Positions 19,238 to 28,283 of a stretch of 64,000 nt of DNA are shown piece by piece. The notes under the pieces are model-generated. The model was not told the origin of the DNA. It did no database searches and worked only from the letters and a program-made list of their open reading frames with translations. Within the stretch, counting starts at the first letter, position 1. Every line of letters begins with the position of its first letter. Source of the stretch: Fulvimonas sp. R45 (lineage in GTDB: Bacteria; Pseudomonadota; Gammaproteobacteria; Xanthomonadales; Rhodanobacteraceae); assembly GCF_030504985.1 (NCBI RefSeq), contig NZ_JASERU010000004.1:230455-294454 (forward strand). The letters are read 5' to 3'. A program made the position numbers and the translations under genes.

Positions 19238-19681
19238 TCAGGCCTGCGCCAGCGGCGAAGAACGGCGCGCATGGCGCAACTGGCCGGCCGGGCCGTAGAC
19301 GTCCGCGTCGGCGCTGGCGCCGGTGAGCACCGCCAATGCGCGCCGCACGTGCTGCAGGCGCTGCCCGATCAGGCGGCCGTTGCGCTGGTTGGTGCGCTGG
19401 CATTCCTGCAGCAGTTCCAGCACCCGCGACCACGCCCCGCGCGGCATGGCCGCGGACGGGGACGCCTGCGCGAGCTGCCGGCGCTCGGTTTCCAGCTGCT
19501 CCAGCCGGCGCAGCAGTGCCTGCTTGGCGTCGCCGCTGCGGTCGAGCGCGGCGGGGTCGGCCTGGTCGAGCGCGGCGCGCTCGTCGGCCAGCGCCTGGCG
19601 CAGATCGGTCGCGGCCGCCTGCATGTCGGCGACCACGGCGGACAGGGCCTCGCCCAGTTCGGCGCGCAGTCCGTCGCTCAT
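19238..19681 (-). CDS. flgN: Flagellar export chaperone FlgN
   Basis: A 147-residue mostly helical protein with a long N-terminal coiled region (LRQALADERAALDQADPAALDRSGDAKQALLRRLEQLE) and the FlgN hallmark QRTNQRNGRLIGQRLQHVRRAL. FlgN binds the hook-associated proteins FlgK and FlgL before export. Its ATG overlaps the flgM stop (ATGA), so the two are translationally coupled, as in most beta/gammaproteobacteria. Confidence 0.9.
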   Translation of the reverse strand: MSDGLRAELGEALSAVVADMQAAATDLRQALADERAALDQADPAALDRSGDAKQALLRRLEQLETERRQLAQASPSAAMPRGAWSRVLELLQECQRTNQRNGRLIGQRLQHVRRALAVLTGASADADVYGPAGQLRHARRSSPLAQA

Positions 19682-19992
19682 GGCTTGCCGGCGAGCTGCC
19701 GTTCCAGCGATGCGAGGCGGTCGGCGATGCGGCCGGCGTCGACCGTGTAGCTGCCATCGGCCAGCGCCTGGCGCAGCTTCTCCACCCGCTGGGCGTCGAT
19801 CCCGTCGCCCTTGCCGGCCTGGGCCAGCGCGTGCAGCGAGCGCGCCGATTCGGTGAGCTTCACGCTGTCGCCCGCCGGCGCCGGGACGGCGGCGTCGGAC
19901 GCGGCGGGGGCGTTCTGCGGGGCCGTCGCGCCGGGGCCGTTCTTGGCCTGCGGCAACGAGGGCATGCCGTTCGGTGTGATGGTGGTGTTCAT
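19678..19992 (-). CDS. flgM: Anti-sigma-28 factor FlgM
   Basis: A 104-residue protein. The N-terminal half is disordered and Ala/Pro-rich; the C-terminal half carries the FliA-binding helices (VKLTESARSLHALAQAGKGDGIDAQRVEKLRQALADGSYTVDAGRIADRL). FlgM holds FliA inactive until it is exported through the finished hook. The start at MNTTITPNG follows AGGAC by about 6 nt. A sigma-28 promoter lies directly upstream, giving the usual feedback in which FliA drives its own inhibitor. Confidence 0.93.
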   Translation of the reverse strand: MNTTITPNGMPSLPQAKNGPGATAPQNAPAASDAAVPAPAGDSVKLTESARSLHALAQAGKGDGIDAQRVEKLRQALADGSYTVDAGRIADRLASLERQLAGKP

Positions 19993-20029
19993 GGCGGGTC
20001 CTGTCGGAATCTGCGGCCTCACGGGCAGG

Positions 20030-20056
20030 CTATCGGCGGGCGGAAGGCGAACTTGA
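20030..20056 (-). promoter_or_regulatory. Sigma-28 (FliA) promoter of flgM-flgN
   Basis: On the minus strand TCAAG, 14 nt, GCCGATAG. The same spacing and boxes occur before fliC and cheV. It sits between the flgA stop and flgM, about 40 nt before the flgM start. Confidence 0.85.
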
Positions 20057-20061
20057 GCGGC

Positions 20062-20757
20062 TCACGGCAGCGCCTCGACCAGGCCGGTGCCGCGCACCAC
20101 GCCGGTCACCAGGCGGCCGGAGCTGTCGTTGCGCACGCGCAGCCGCGCACCGACGTCGCCGCCGCCCAGCGCCACGCCGCCGGCGCGTGCCTCGACGCCG
20201 CCGAGGTCGGCGATCAACTGTACATGGTCGCCGGCGGCGACCGCGCGGCGGCCGGCGAGGTCGCCGGGCGCCAGCACCCGGCCCGCACCAAGCGGGTGGG
20301 CGAGGGTGCGGTCGCGCAGCTGGTCCAGCCGTTCGACGTAGCCGTAGCCCAGCCGGGCGACGTCGAGTTCCTCGCGCCGCACGTCGCCGGCGCCGATGCC
20401 GTCGCCGCGCTGCAGCGGGCGGGTGGTGACCAGCACGTCGCGGTAGAGCTGCACGTCCACCGGCACGCGGATGCGCCAGCCGTCGGCCACCGGGCAGCGC
20501 AACTGCACGCCGACGCGGGCGCCGATGCGGTCACGGGCGGGCATGCTGGCCTGCAGCGGCCGCGGACAGGCGGGCAGGCGCAGGCGGCCGTCCAGCGGCC
20601 CGGCGCGTACCTCGACGCGGACGCCGGGCTGCTGCAGGCGCGCGCGCAACCAGCTTTCCGCCTGCCGCTGCAGCGACGCGGTCGACTGCATGGCGCCCGC
20701 GTGCGCCGCCGACGGCAGCGTCAGCGCGAGCAGCAGCAGGACCGCGCGCCGGATCAT
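20062..20757 (-). CDS. flgA: Flagellar P-ring assembly chaperone FlgA
   Basis: A 231-residue precursor with a signal peptide ([14 protein letters not shown]) and a C-terminal SAF-type domain ([65 protein letters not shown]). FlgA works in the periplasm to assist FlgI assembly around the rod. Its ATG overlaps the chemoreceptor stop (ATGA). Unusually it follows a chemoreceptor gene, so the ring chaperone and a receptor share one transcript from the sigma-54 promoter. Confidence 0.92.
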   Translation of the reverse strand: MIRRAVLLLLALTLPSAAHAGAMQSTASLQRQAESWLRARLQQPGVRVEVRAGPLDGRLRLPACPRPLQASMPARDRIGARVGVQLRCPVADGWRIRVPVDVQLYRDVLVTTRPLQRGDGIGAGDVRREELDVARLGYGYVERLDQLRDRTLAHPLGAGRVLAPGDLAGRRAVAAGDHVQLIADLGGVEARAGGVALGGGDVGARLRVRNDSSGRLVTGVVRGTGLVEALP

Positions 20758-22061
20758 GCGGCGGGTTCGGCGAGCAGGGCGCCGAGCTGGCGCTGGATCG
20801 TGTCGCGTTCGGCCTCGACCCGCTCGGGCCATGGCGCGGCCTGTTCGCTGCGCCCTTCGCAGAGCAGCTCGGCGAAGGCCTGGCTGTGCTCGCCCAGGCG
20901 CGCGCCGGCCTGCACCAGCAGCTCGGCGGCCGGGTGTCCCGGCCGCCACGCCGCGAGCCGGCCGATGGCGCGCTCGAGCACGCGGGTGTCGAACCAGCGG
21001 CGGTCGAGCGCGGTGGGCTCGCGCAGCGCCAGGTCCATCGCCTGGCGCAGCGCCAGCGCGGATTCGCGCACGGTGAGGCTGAGGCTGGCCGGATCGTCGC
21101 CGCCCTGGCTGTCCAGCCAGTCCAGCCCGAGGCGGTGGCCGAGCACGGCGGCGCGGCTCATCGCCTCGCCCTGGCGGCGGGCTTCCTGCGCGCGCCGGCG
21201 CAGCACGCCGAGGGCTGCCTGCACCGCGGCGGCGCGCGCCTGCTGGGCGTCGTGGCCCTGCTGCACATTGCGGATGCGCTCGACGGCCACCTGCAGCGCC
21301 TCGTCGCCGCGGCGCAATGCGCCTTCGGCCTGGCCGACGCCGTGCTGCGCGCGCTCGAGCTGGCGCAGGCCGTGCTGCACGTCGTGGTCGAGCTGCTGCG
21401 AGAACCCGCCGATCGCGCCGGCCACCGTCTCGATGCCGGCGGTGGCCTCGGCGGTCTTCTCGGCCAGTTGCTTCACTTCGTCGGCGACCACCGCGAAGCC
21501 GCGCCCCGCCTCGCCGGCGCGCGCCGCCTCGATGGCCGCGTTCAGCGCCACCAGGTTGGTCTGGTGCGCCAGTTCCTGCACGCAGGCGGTGAGGCGGCGG
21601 ATCTCCTCCGCCTGGGCGGCGAGGCGTTCGCGGTTGCGGTTGAGCGTGGACAGCGCCGAGCGGGTCAGGCGCAGCTGGCCGTCCAGTTCGCCGACACCGG
21701 CCTGGGCTTGGGCGCCGGCGGCCTGGGCGGTGCCCACGCCGCTGGCGGCCTGCTGCAGCATTGTCGAGATTCCGGCGCCGGCGTCCGTCAAGCGGTCGAC
21801 GCCTGCGCGGCCTTCGGCGACCGCCTGGTCCAGCGCGCCCTGTTCGCGCGCCAGGCCCTGTGCGGCGGTCAGCAGCAGGCTCTGCTGCTCCAGCGTCTGC
21901 AGCGCGACGCCGGCGGGCGCGCGGGCGGGGCGGGGCGGCAGCGAGGCCAGCAGGCGCGCCAGGCGCGGATGGCGCCGCGCCAGGCGCGCGAGCTCCGCCT
22001 CGTCACCGTCGGCGGCGGCCTGGACCAGGGCGGCGAGATGCTGGCTCCGTAGGAAAGGCAT
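20754..22061 (-). CDS. Soluble methyl-accepting chemotaxis-type receptor
   Basis: A 435-residue protein with no transmembrane segment or signal peptide. Residues about 60-290 form a coiled-coil hairpin; the tip has the receptor signature [41 protein letters not shown], which binds CheA and CheW. Before it there are about 50 residues without a known sensor domain; after it about 145 helical residues ([27 protein letters not shown]...) that I do not recognise. The coiled coil is short compared with classical receptors. The start MPFLRSQHL is the most likely; its ribosome-binding site is weak. A sigma-54 promoter lies about 66 nt upstream and cheV is divergent. Confidence 0.88.
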   Translation of the reverse strand: MPFLRSQHLAALVQAAADGDEAELARLARRHPRLARLLASLPPRPARAPAGVALQTLEQQSLLLTAAQGLAREQGALDQAVAEGRAGVDRLTDAGAGISTMLQQAASGVGTAQAAGAQAQAGVGELDGQLRLTRSALSTLNRNRERLAAQAEEIRRLTACVQELAHQTNLVALNAAIEAARAGEAGRGFAVVADEVKQLAEKTAEATAGIETVAGAIGGFSQQLDHDVQHGLRQLERAQHGVGQAEGALRRGDEALQVAVERIRNVQQGHDAQQARAAAVQAALGVLRRRAQEARRQGEAMSRAAVLGHRLGLDWLDSQGGDDPASLSLTVRESALALRQAMDLALREPTALDRRWFDTRVLERAIGRLAAWRPGHPAAELLVQAGARLGEHSQAFAELLCEGRSEQAAPWPERVEAERDTIQRQLGALLAEPAA

Positions 22062-22126
22062 GGACGGCTGGGTTCCTGGAATGGGAGGGACTCCCATGGA
22101 TCGTCGGCAAGCGCCGGAACTTGAGA

Positions 22127-22142
22127 AGCAATGCATGTGCCA
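22127..22142 (-). promoter_or_regulatory. Sigma-54 promoter of the chemoreceptor-flgA operon
   Basis: On the minus strand TGGCACATGCATTGCT: the invariant GG and GC are 10 nt apart and every other position agrees with TGGCAC-N5-TTGCW. It ends 2 bp from the -35 box of the divergent cheV promoter. Confidence 0.87.
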
Positions 22143-22144
22143 GC

Positions 22145-22171
22145 TCAAGTCCGGGCGCCGCCGGCCGATAG
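22145..22171 (+). promoter_or_regulatory. Sigma-28 (FliA) promoter of cheV
   Basis: TCAAG, 14 nt, GCCGATAG, identical in both boxes and spacing to the flgM promoter. The expected start of transcription is near 22180, about 25 nt before the cheV ATG. Confidence 0.85.
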
Positions 22172-22205
22172 TCCCGGCGGGTTTCCTCGGACGGCGGATA
22201 TCGGC

Positions 22206-23123
22206 ATGGCGGGTGCGTTGCTGGACAGTGTGGAGCGCTACACGCGCCTGGCCGGGCACAACCGCGTGGCGATGCTGCTGTTCCGGCTGGGCGACGGGCA
22301 GGCGTTCGCCATCAACGTGTTCAAGGTGCGCGAGGTGCTGCGCCGGCCGCCGCTGGAGCGCATGCCCGGCGCGCACGGGCTGCTGGCCGGCAGCTGCGAC
22401 TACCGCGGCCGCACCATCCCGGTGATCGACCTGGCCGCCGCGCTGGGCTATCCGCCGCTGCGTGATGCGCCGGCGTCGCATCTGGTCGTCACCGAGTTCC
22501 AGCGCAGCGTGCAGGGCTTCCTGGTGTCCGACCTGGCGCGCATCGCGCATTGCGAGGGCGGTTCGCTGGAAGCGCCTTCCGATGCGCTGGGCTTCGGCCC
22601 GTGCATCAACGCGACGACGCGCATCGACGGCGCGCTGGTGGCGGTGGTCGACGTGGAGCACGTGCTGGCCGGGCTGGAGGAGGCGCCGCCCGGGCTGGCC
22701 GCCGGATTGCGGCGCACCGCGGCGGAACGGCCGCTGTCGCCGCGCCGCGTGCTGGTGGTGGACGACTCGCAGGTCGCGCGCCGGCGCCTCGTGGAGCTGT
22801 TCGACCAGATGGACATCGAATGCCTGCTGGCCAACGACGGGCGCGAGGCGCTGGCGCGCCTGCGCGAGCTGGCCGCGCGACCCGCGGCGGAAGGCGTGCG
22901 GCTGGTGGTGTCGGACATCGAGATGCCGCGCCTGGACGGCTATGCACTGACCCGCGCGATCCGCGAAGCGCCGGAGCTGCGCGGGCTGAAGGTGCTGCTG
23001 CACAGCTCGCTCAGCGGTGTGTTCAACCAGGCGCTGGTGGACGAGGTGGGCGCGGACCGCTTCGTGGCGAAGTTCCAGCCCGACGTGCTGGCGCAGGCGG
23101 TGCTGGACCTGCTGCCCGGCTAG
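22206..23123 (+). CDS. cheV: Chemotaxis coupling protein CheV (CheW-REC)
   Basis: A 305-residue protein. An N-terminal CheW domain (about 20-165: [40 protein letters not shown]) is fused to a receiver domain (from about 178: [12 protein letters not shown]; phosphoacceptor Asp237 in [11 protein letters not shown]; Ser in LLHSSLSG; Lys in FVAKFQPD). CheV couples receptors to CheA and its phosphorylation tunes adaptation. This may matter because no cheB or cheR is present in the window. The ATG is placed 25-35 nt after a sigma-28 promoter; upstream in-frame codons fall inside that promoter and cannot be translated. Confidence 0.94.
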   Translation: MAGALLDSVERYTRLAGHNRVAMLLFRLGDGQAFAINVFKVREVLRRPPLERMPGAHGLLAGSCDYRGRTIPVIDLAAALGYPPLRDAPASHLVVTEFQRSVQGFLVSDLARIAHCEGGSLEAPSDALGFGPCINATTRIDGALVAVVDVEHVLAGLEEAPPGLAAGLRRTAAERPLSPRRVLVVDDSQVARRRLVELFDQMDIECLLANDGREALARLRELAARPAAEGVRLVVSDIEMPRLDGYALTRAIREAPELRGLKVLLHSSLSGVFNQALVDEVGADRFVAKFQPDVLAQAVLDLLPG

Positions 23124-23207
23124 CCGCGACGGCTTTCCGTCGCGCATCGCGCACGCGGTCGTGGCGCGCATGGCGCAGGCCGCGCCGCCACGCGGTTTGC
23201 GGCGCCA

Positions 23208-23223
23208 TGGCACGCCTCTTGCC
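23208..23223 (+). promoter_or_regulatory. Sigma-54 promoter of the flgB operon
   Basis: TGGCACGCCTCTTGCC, a near-consensus -24/-12 element, with GG and GC 10 nt apart. It lies 37 bp upstream of the flgB ATG in a 137-bp gap after cheV, and shares TGGCACGCCTC with the fliE promoter. Confidence 0.88.
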
Positions 23224-23260
23224 AGAGGCTTCCTGCGGCCGGTGCCGCGGGGAACACGCT

Positions 23261-23656
23261 ATGAACCTCGACAACCTCTTCGGCATGCACACGCAGGCGC
23301 TGGCCTTGTGGCAGCGGCGCGCGGAGGTGCTGTCCGGCAACCTGGCGAACGCCGACACGCCGGGCTACCTGGCGCGCGACGTGGATTTCCGCGCGCTGCT
23401 TTCCGGCGCCGGTGCGGGTGCGCCGCTGCCGCTGGACACGACCTCGCCCGGCCAGATCGGCGGCGCGGCTCCGGGCGGCGCGATGCCGCTGTCCTACCGC
23501 GTGCCCACGCAGCCGAGCCTGGACGGCAACACCGTCGACAGCCAGCTGGAATCGGCGGCCTTCGCCGCCAACGGCGTGCACTACCAGGCGAGCCTGGCCT
23601 TCATCACCGCGCAGATCCACATGCTGCGCACCGCGATCACGGGAGACCAGGGCTGA
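23261..23656 (+). CDS. flgB: Flagellar proximal rod protein FlgB
   Basis: A 131-residue rod subunit. It has the N-terminal rod/hook motif ([24 protein letters not shown]) and the C-terminal helix typical of FlgB ([24 protein letters not shown]). It has no signal peptide because it is exported by the flagellar type III system. The stop overlaps the flgC start by 1 nt (TGATG). First gene of the flgBCDEFGHIJKL run. Confidence 0.95.
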   Translation: MNLDNLFGMHTQALALWQRRAEVLSGNLANADTPGYLARDVDFRALLSGAGAGAPLPLDTTSPGQIGGAAPGGAMPLSYRVPTQPSLDGNTVDSQLESAAFAANGVHYQASLAFITAQIHMLRTAITGDQG

Positions 23657-24078
23657 TGTCGCTGTTCAAGATCTTCGACGTGGCCGGCTCGGGCATGGCG
23701 GCGCAGTCGCTGCGCCTGAACGTGGTCGCCAGCAACCTGGCCAACGCCGACAGCGTGGCCGGCTCGCCGGACGCCGCCTATCGCGCCCGCGAACCGCTGT
23801 TCGCCGCCGTGCAGCGGCAGTGGCAGGGCGCGCAGGCGCAGGACGGCGCCGACGGCGTGCAGGTGCGCGGCATCACCGAGAGCGCGGCGCCGGTGAAGGC
23901 GCAGTACGAGCCGGGCAACCCGATGGCCGACGCCGACGGCTACGTCTACGCCAGCAACGTCAACCCGGTGGAAGAGCTGGTGAACATGATCTCCGCCTCG
24001 CGCTCGTACCAGAGCAACGTCGAGGCGATGAACACCGCCAGGCAGCTGATGCTCAAGACCCTCACCCTCGGCAACTGA
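23656..24078 (+). CDS. flgC: Flagellar proximal rod protein FlgC
   Basis: A 140-residue rod subunit: [32 protein letters not shown] at the start, [54 protein letters not shown] end, which is the standard FlgC C-terminal motif. It stacks with FlgB on the MS ring side of the rod. Start overlaps flgB by one base. Confidence 0.96.
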   Translation: MSLFKIFDVAGSGMAAQSLRLNVVASNLANADSVAGSPDAAYRAREPLFAAVQRQWQGAQAQDGADGVQVRGITESAAPVKAQYEPGNPMADADGYVYASNVNPVEELVNMISASRSYQSNVEAMNTARQLMLKTLTLGN

Positions 24079-24094
24079 TCCCGGAGCGCACGGC

Positions 24095-24754
24095 ATGATC
24101 GACACCAGCAACACCACCGGCGCCGCGTCGGGCGCGACGGGCGGCGCGGCCACGCCGAAGGGCACGATGTCCCAGGCCGACTTCCTCAAGCTGATGACTG
24201 CGCAGCTGCAGGCGCAGGACCCCACCCACCCGGTGGACAACACCCAGTTCGTGTCGCAGATGGCGCAGTTCAGCCAGCTCTCGGCGACCCAGCAGCTCGA
24301 CACCGACCTCAACACGCTGAGCGGCAATTTCAGCAATGCCGCGCAGGCGGCGCAGGTGATCAATTCCGCCAACCTGGTGGGACGCGAGGTGATGGTGGGC
24401 TCCGACACCGCCGCCTACGACGGGCAGGCGGTGTCCGGCGGCGTCAACGTCAGCGTGCCGGGTCGGGTCGTGGTGACCGTCAGCGACGCGGCCGGCCACG
24501 TGGTGCGCAGCATCGACCTGGGCAACCGCGGCGAGGGCCTGGCGAAGTTCGACTGGGACGGCACCGACGACGCCGGCAAGCCGGTGGCGGACGGCAGCTA
24601 CACCCTCGCGGCCACCAGCGGCGGCACCGATCTCGCCACCTACGTGGCCGGCACGGTCGAGGGCGTGGGCTACGGCGGCAGCGGCGTGGGCACCTACCTG
24701 CAGGTGGCCGGCGTCGGCGGCGTGCCGCTGGCGCAGGTCGCCCAGATCCTCTGA
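24095..24754 (+). CDS. flgD: Flagellar hook scaffold FlgD
   Basis: A 219-residue hook-cap protein. The N-terminal motif MSQADFLKLMTAQLQAQDPTHPVDNTQFVSQMAQFSQL is diagnostic; the centre and end form a Tudor-like and FnIII-like domain (DWDGTDDAGKPVADGSYTLAA). FlgD caps the growing hook and guides FlgE assembly, then is discarded. A 16-bp gap separates it from flgC. Confidence 0.95.
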   Translation: MIDTSNTTGAASGATGGAATPKGTMSQADFLKLMTAQLQAQDPTHPVDNTQFVSQMAQFSQLSATQQLDTDLNTLSGNFSNAAQAAQVINSANLVGREVMVGSDTAAYDGQAVSGGVNVSVPGRVVVTVSDAAGHVVRSIDLGNRGEGLAKFDWDGTDDAGKPVADGSYTLAATSGGTDLATYVAGTVEGVGYGGSGVGTYLQVAGVGGVPLAQVAQIL

Positions 24755-24790
24755 TCCGTCCCAACCTCCAACCCCAGCGAGGCATCCGAC

Positions 24791-26020
24791 ATGTCCCTCA
24801 ACACGGCACTCAGCGGGATCAACGCGGCGCGTTCCGATCTCGACGTGATCTCCAACAATATCGCCAACGCCAACACCACCGGCTTCAAGGGCTCGCGCGC
24901 GGAATTCGCCGACGTGTTCGCGGTGACCGGGCTCAACCTCAGCGCCACCTCGGTCGGCAGCGGCGTGCGCCTGGCGCAGGTGGCGCAGCAGTTCACCCAG
25001 GGCGACATCGAGACCACCGGCAACAGCCTGGACATGGCGATCAACGGCAACGGCTTCTTCGTGATCGACACCGGCAACGGCGTGGCCTACACGCGCGCCG
25101 GCGACTTCCACGAAAGCCCCACCGGCACCGTGCAGACGGTGGACGGCTACGCGCTGCAGGTCTATCCGCCCAACGGCATGGGCGGCTTCAACACCAGCAC
25201 GCTGGCCGACCTCAACCTGGTGTCGGCGCAGAGCTCGGCCAGCGCCACCTCCCGAGCGGGCATCGTGGACAACCTGCCGGCCAGCGCCAGCCTGCCGGCC
25301 ACCGCGACCTTCAGCCCCGCGGATGCGACCAGCTACAACGACGCCAACACCTTCAGCGTGTACGACTCGCAGGGCGGCGCGCACCAGGCCACGGTGTACT
25401 ACGTCAAGACCGGCACCAACGCCTGGAACACCTACCTGTACGTCGACGGCAAATCGGCCAACCCGGCGGCGCCGCTGTCGCTGCAGTTCGGCACCGACGG
25501 CCAACTGACCGCGCCGGCCAACGGGCAGCTCGCGTTCCAGCCGGTGGACCTGGGCAACGGCTCCAACCCGCTGTCGCTGACCCTGGACTTCACCAAGAGC
25601 ACGCAGTTCGGCACCGCCTACAGCCCGGGCACGATCACCCAGAATGGCTACGAGGCCGGCGTGCTGGCCAGCATCGACGTGGACAAGCAGGGCGTGGTGA
25701 CCGCGGCGTACTCCAACGGCCAGCACAGCCAGCTCGGCCAACTGGCGATGGTGAACTTCACCAACCCGCAGGGCCTGGCCCAGCAGGGCAGCGCCAACTG
25801 GACCGCGACCAGCAGCTCGGGCACGCCGATCATGGGCGCGGCCGGCAACGGCCAGTTCGGTTCGGTGCAGTCCGGCGCGCTGGAAAGCTCCAACACCGCC
25901 GACACCACCGCGCAGCTGGTCAACATGATCCAGGCGCAGCAGGCCTACCAGGCCAACGCGCAGATGCTGTCGACCGACAACTCGCTGACCTCCACGCTGT
26001 TCAACGCCATCTCCAGGTAG
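24791..26020 (+). CDS. flgE: Flagellar hook protein FlgE
   Basis: A 409-residue hook subunit. It has the N-terminal motif NTALSGINAARSDLDVISNNIANANTTGFKGSRAEFADVF, the conserved GNGFFVI segment, a central domain with SVYDSQGGAHQATVYYVK, and the C-terminal SNTADTTAQLVNMIQAQQAYQANAQMLSTDNSLTSTLFN-type helix. The size is typical for polar flagella. GAGG lies 8-9 nt before the ATG. Confidence 0.96.
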   Translation: MSLNTALSGINAARSDLDVISNNIANANTTGFKGSRAEFADVFAVTGLNLSATSVGSGVRLAQVAQQFTQGDIETTGNSLDMAINGNGFFVIDTGNGVAYTRAGDFHESPTGTVQTVDGYALQVYPPNGMGGFNTSTLADLNLVSAQSSASATSRAGIVDNLPASASLPATATFSPADATSYNDANTFSVYDSQGGAHQATVYYVKTGTNAWNTYLYVDGKSANPAAPLSLQFGTDGQLTAPANGQLAFQPVDLGNGSNPLSLTLDFTKSTQFGTAYSPGTITQNGYEAGVLASIDVDKQGVVTAAYSNGQHSQLGQLAMVNFTNPQGLAQQGSANWTATSSSGTPIMGAAGNGQFGSVQSGALESSNTADTTAQLVNMIQAQQAYQANAQMLSTDNSLTSTLFNAISR

Positions 26021-26028
26021 CCGCCGGC

Positions 26029-26769
26029 ATGGACCGTTCCATCTACGTGGCGATGACCGGCGCGGCGCAGATCCTGCGCGCGCAGGACGCGGTGAGCCAC
26101 AACCTGGCGAACGCGTCCACGGTCGGCTTCAAGAGCGAGCTGTACGCGTTCCGCAGCGTGCCGGTGGCGGGCGCGGGCGCGCCGTCGCGCATCAACGCGG
26201 TGGCGCAGGGCGTGGGCCGGGACCTGCGCCAGGGCGCGGCCATCGCCACCGGACGCGCGCTGGACGTGGCGGTGAAAGGCCCGGGCTGGATCGCGGTGCA
26301 GGCGCCCGACGGCAGCGAGGGCTACACCCGGGCGGGCGACCTGCGGCTGGCCGCGGACGGCAGCCTCAACGACGCACGCGGCAACCCGGTGCTGGGCAAC
26401 GCCGGGCCGATCGTGCTGCCGGACAGCGCCCGCGTCAGCATCGGCGCCGACGGCACCCTCTCCACCATCCCGCTGGGCGAGAAGCCGGACACGCTGGCCA
26501 CGGTGGACCGCATCCGCCTGGTCGACCCCGACCCGGCCTCGCTGGTGCAGGGCGGCGACGGCCTGATGCACCTGGCCGGCGGCGGCCAGGCGCCCGCCAG
26601 CGACGCCGTGACGCTGGCGTCGGGAACGCTGGAAGGCAGCAACGTGGACCCCTCGACCGAACTGGTGCGGATGATCGCGCTGTCGCGCCAGTACGACATG
26701 CAGGTGAAGTCGATCAAGAGCGCCGAGGACGACGCCGACGCCACCAACAAACTGCTGCAGGCGGACTGA
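26029..26769 (+). CDS. flgF: Flagellar proximal rod protein FlgF
   Basis: A 246-residue rod protein: MDRSIYVAMTGAAQILRAQDAVSHNLANASTVGFKSEL at the start, the GPGWIAVQAPDGSEGYTRAGDL core and the closing TLEGSNVDPSTELVRMIALSRQYDMQVKSIKSAE. It follows flgE by 8 bp and precedes flgG, the normal order. Confidence 0.95.
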   Translation: MDRSIYVAMTGAAQILRAQDAVSHNLANASTVGFKSELYAFRSVPVAGAGAPSRINAVAQGVGRDLRQGAAIATGRALDVAVKGPGWIAVQAPDGSEGYTRAGDLRLAADGSLNDARGNPVLGNAGPIVLPDSARVSIGADGTLSTIPLGEKPDTLATVDRIRLVDPDPASLVQGGDGLMHLAGGGQAPASDAVTLASGTLEGSNVDPSTELVRMIALSRQYDMQVKSIKSAEDDADATNKLLQAD

Positions 26770-26794
26770 CGCCGCGGCGCACCGGGAGTGAACG

Positions 26795-27580
26795 ATGTTT
26801 TCATCGCTGTGGATCGCCAAGACCGGACTCGACGCGCAACAGACGCGCATGGACGTGATCTCGAACAACCTGGCCAACGCCAACACCACCGCGTTCAAGA
26901 GCTCGCGCGCCTCGTTCCAGGACCTGATGTACCAGAACAAGGGCCAGCCGGGCGGCCAGACCACGCAGCAGACGCAGTCGCCGTCGGGCCTGATGCTGGG
27001 CACCGGCGTGCGCGTGGCCGGCAGCGAGAAGCTGTTCACCGAGGGCAGCGTGACGCAGACCGGCAACTCGCTGGACGTGGCCATCCAGGGCCGCGGCTTC
27101 CTGCAGGTGAGCCTGCCCGACGGCAGCGTCGCCTACACCCGCGACGGTTCGCTGCACACCGACGTCAACGGCCAACTGGTCACCGCGGACGGCTATCCGC
27201 TGGAGCCGTCGATCACCCTGCCGAACGGCGTGCAGAGCATCACCATCGGCAGCGACGGCACGGTCAGCGCCACCAGCGCCGGCTCCACCACGCCGGTGCA
27301 GCTCGGCACCCTCCAGCTGGCCGACTTCGTCAACGAGGCCGGGCTGCAGCCGATGGGGCAGAACCTCTACCTGGAGACCGCCGCCAGCGGCTCGCCGCAG
27401 ACCGGGCAGCCGGCGCTCAACGGCATGGGTTCGCTGGCGCAGGGCTCGCTGGAATCGTCCAACGTCAACGTGGTGGAGCAGATGGTCGACATGATCGAGA
27501 CCCAGCGCACCTACGAGATGAACTCCAAGGCGATCAGCAGCGTGGACGCCATGCTGCAGGACCTGACCGACAAGATGTGA
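26795..27580 (+). CDS. flgG: Flagellar distal rod protein FlgG
   Basis: A 261-residue distal rod subunit. It opens with [44 protein letters not shown], contains [34 protein letters not shown] and ends with [34 protein letters not shown]. Length and motifs match the family exactly. GGGAG lies 7 nt before the ATG. Confidence 0.97.
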   Translation: MFSSLWIAKTGLDAQQTRMDVISNNLANANTTAFKSSRASFQDLMYQNKGQPGGQTTQQTQSPSGLMLGTGVRVAGSEKLFTEGSVTQTGNSLDVAIQGRGFLQVSLPDGSVAYTRDGSLHTDVNGQLVTADGYPLEPSITLPNGVQSITIGSDGTVSATSAGSTTPVQLGTLQLADFVNEAGLQPMGQNLYLETAASGSPQTGQPALNGMGSLAQGSLESSNVNVVEQMVDMIETQRTYEMNSKAISSVDAMLQDLTDKM

Positions 27581-27588
27581 GCGCGAAG

Positions 27589-28272
27589 ATGCACGCCTTC
27601 ATCCGCCGCTTGCCACGCCTCGTCGCGCTGGCGCTGCCCGCGCTGCTGGCCGCCTGCGCCCTGCAGCCCCGGCACGACGATCCCGCCTGGGCGCCCACGC
27701 CGCCGCAGCAGCCGGTCGTGGCCGCGGCCGACGGCGCGATCTACCACGACGCGCAGGGACTGGAACTGTTCTCCGACCCGCGCGCGCACCGCGTGGGCGA
27801 CATCCTCACCATCGCGCTGGTGGAGAGCATGCAGGCCAGCAAGAAGGCCAGCACCAGCACCAGCAAGAAGGACAAGGCCGGCATCGACGCGCCGGTGATC
27901 CTGGGCCACGCGCTGTCGGTGGGCGGCAAGGCGGCCGCCATCGCCACCGGCGCCGACCGCAGCTTCGACGGCTCCGGCGACAGCAGCCAGAGCAACCAGC
28001 TCAGCGGCTCGATCACCGTGACCGTGGCGCAGCGCCTGGCCAACGGCAACCTGGTGGTGCGCGGCGAGAAGTGGCTGACCATCAACCAGGGGCGCGAACT
28101 GGTGCGCGTGGCCGGCATCGTGCGGCCGCAGGACATCGGACCGGACAACAGCGTGCCGTCCACCCGCGTGGCCGACGCCCGCATCGTCTACACCGGCCGC
28201 GGCACGCTGGCCGACGCGAACCGCCAGGGCTGGCTGTCGCGCTTCTTCAGCTCCGGCTGGATGCCCTACTGA
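27589..28272 (+). CDS. flgH: Flagellar L-ring lipoprotein FlgH
   Basis: A 227-residue outer-membrane lipoprotein precursor (ALPALLAAC lipobox). The mature part has the FlgH signature [22 protein letters not shown], then [43 protein letters not shown] and ends [14 protein letters not shown]. It forms the L ring that acts as a bushing in the outer membrane. The reading frame differs from a longer open frame running through flgG; the signal peptide fixes the start. Confidence 0.96.
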   Translation: MHAFIRRLPRLVALALPALLAACALQPRHDDPAWAPTPPQQPVVAAADGAIYHDAQGLELFSDPRAHRVGDILTIALVESMQASKKASTSTSKKDKAGIDAPVILGHALSVGGKAAAIATGADRSFDGSGDSSQSNQLSGSITVTVAQRLANGNLVVRGEKWLTINQGRELVRVAGIVRPQDIGPDNSVPSTRVADARIVYTGRGTLADANRQGWLSRFFSSGWMPY

Positions 28273-28283
28273 TGGAGGCCGCC

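Noticed and set aside
22090..22126. Second sigma-28-like site on the minus strand (TCAAG ... GCCGACGA) ahead of the chemoreceptor gene.
   Set aside because: The spacing is 11 nt and not the 14 nt seen in the three good sites, and the -10 box deviates.
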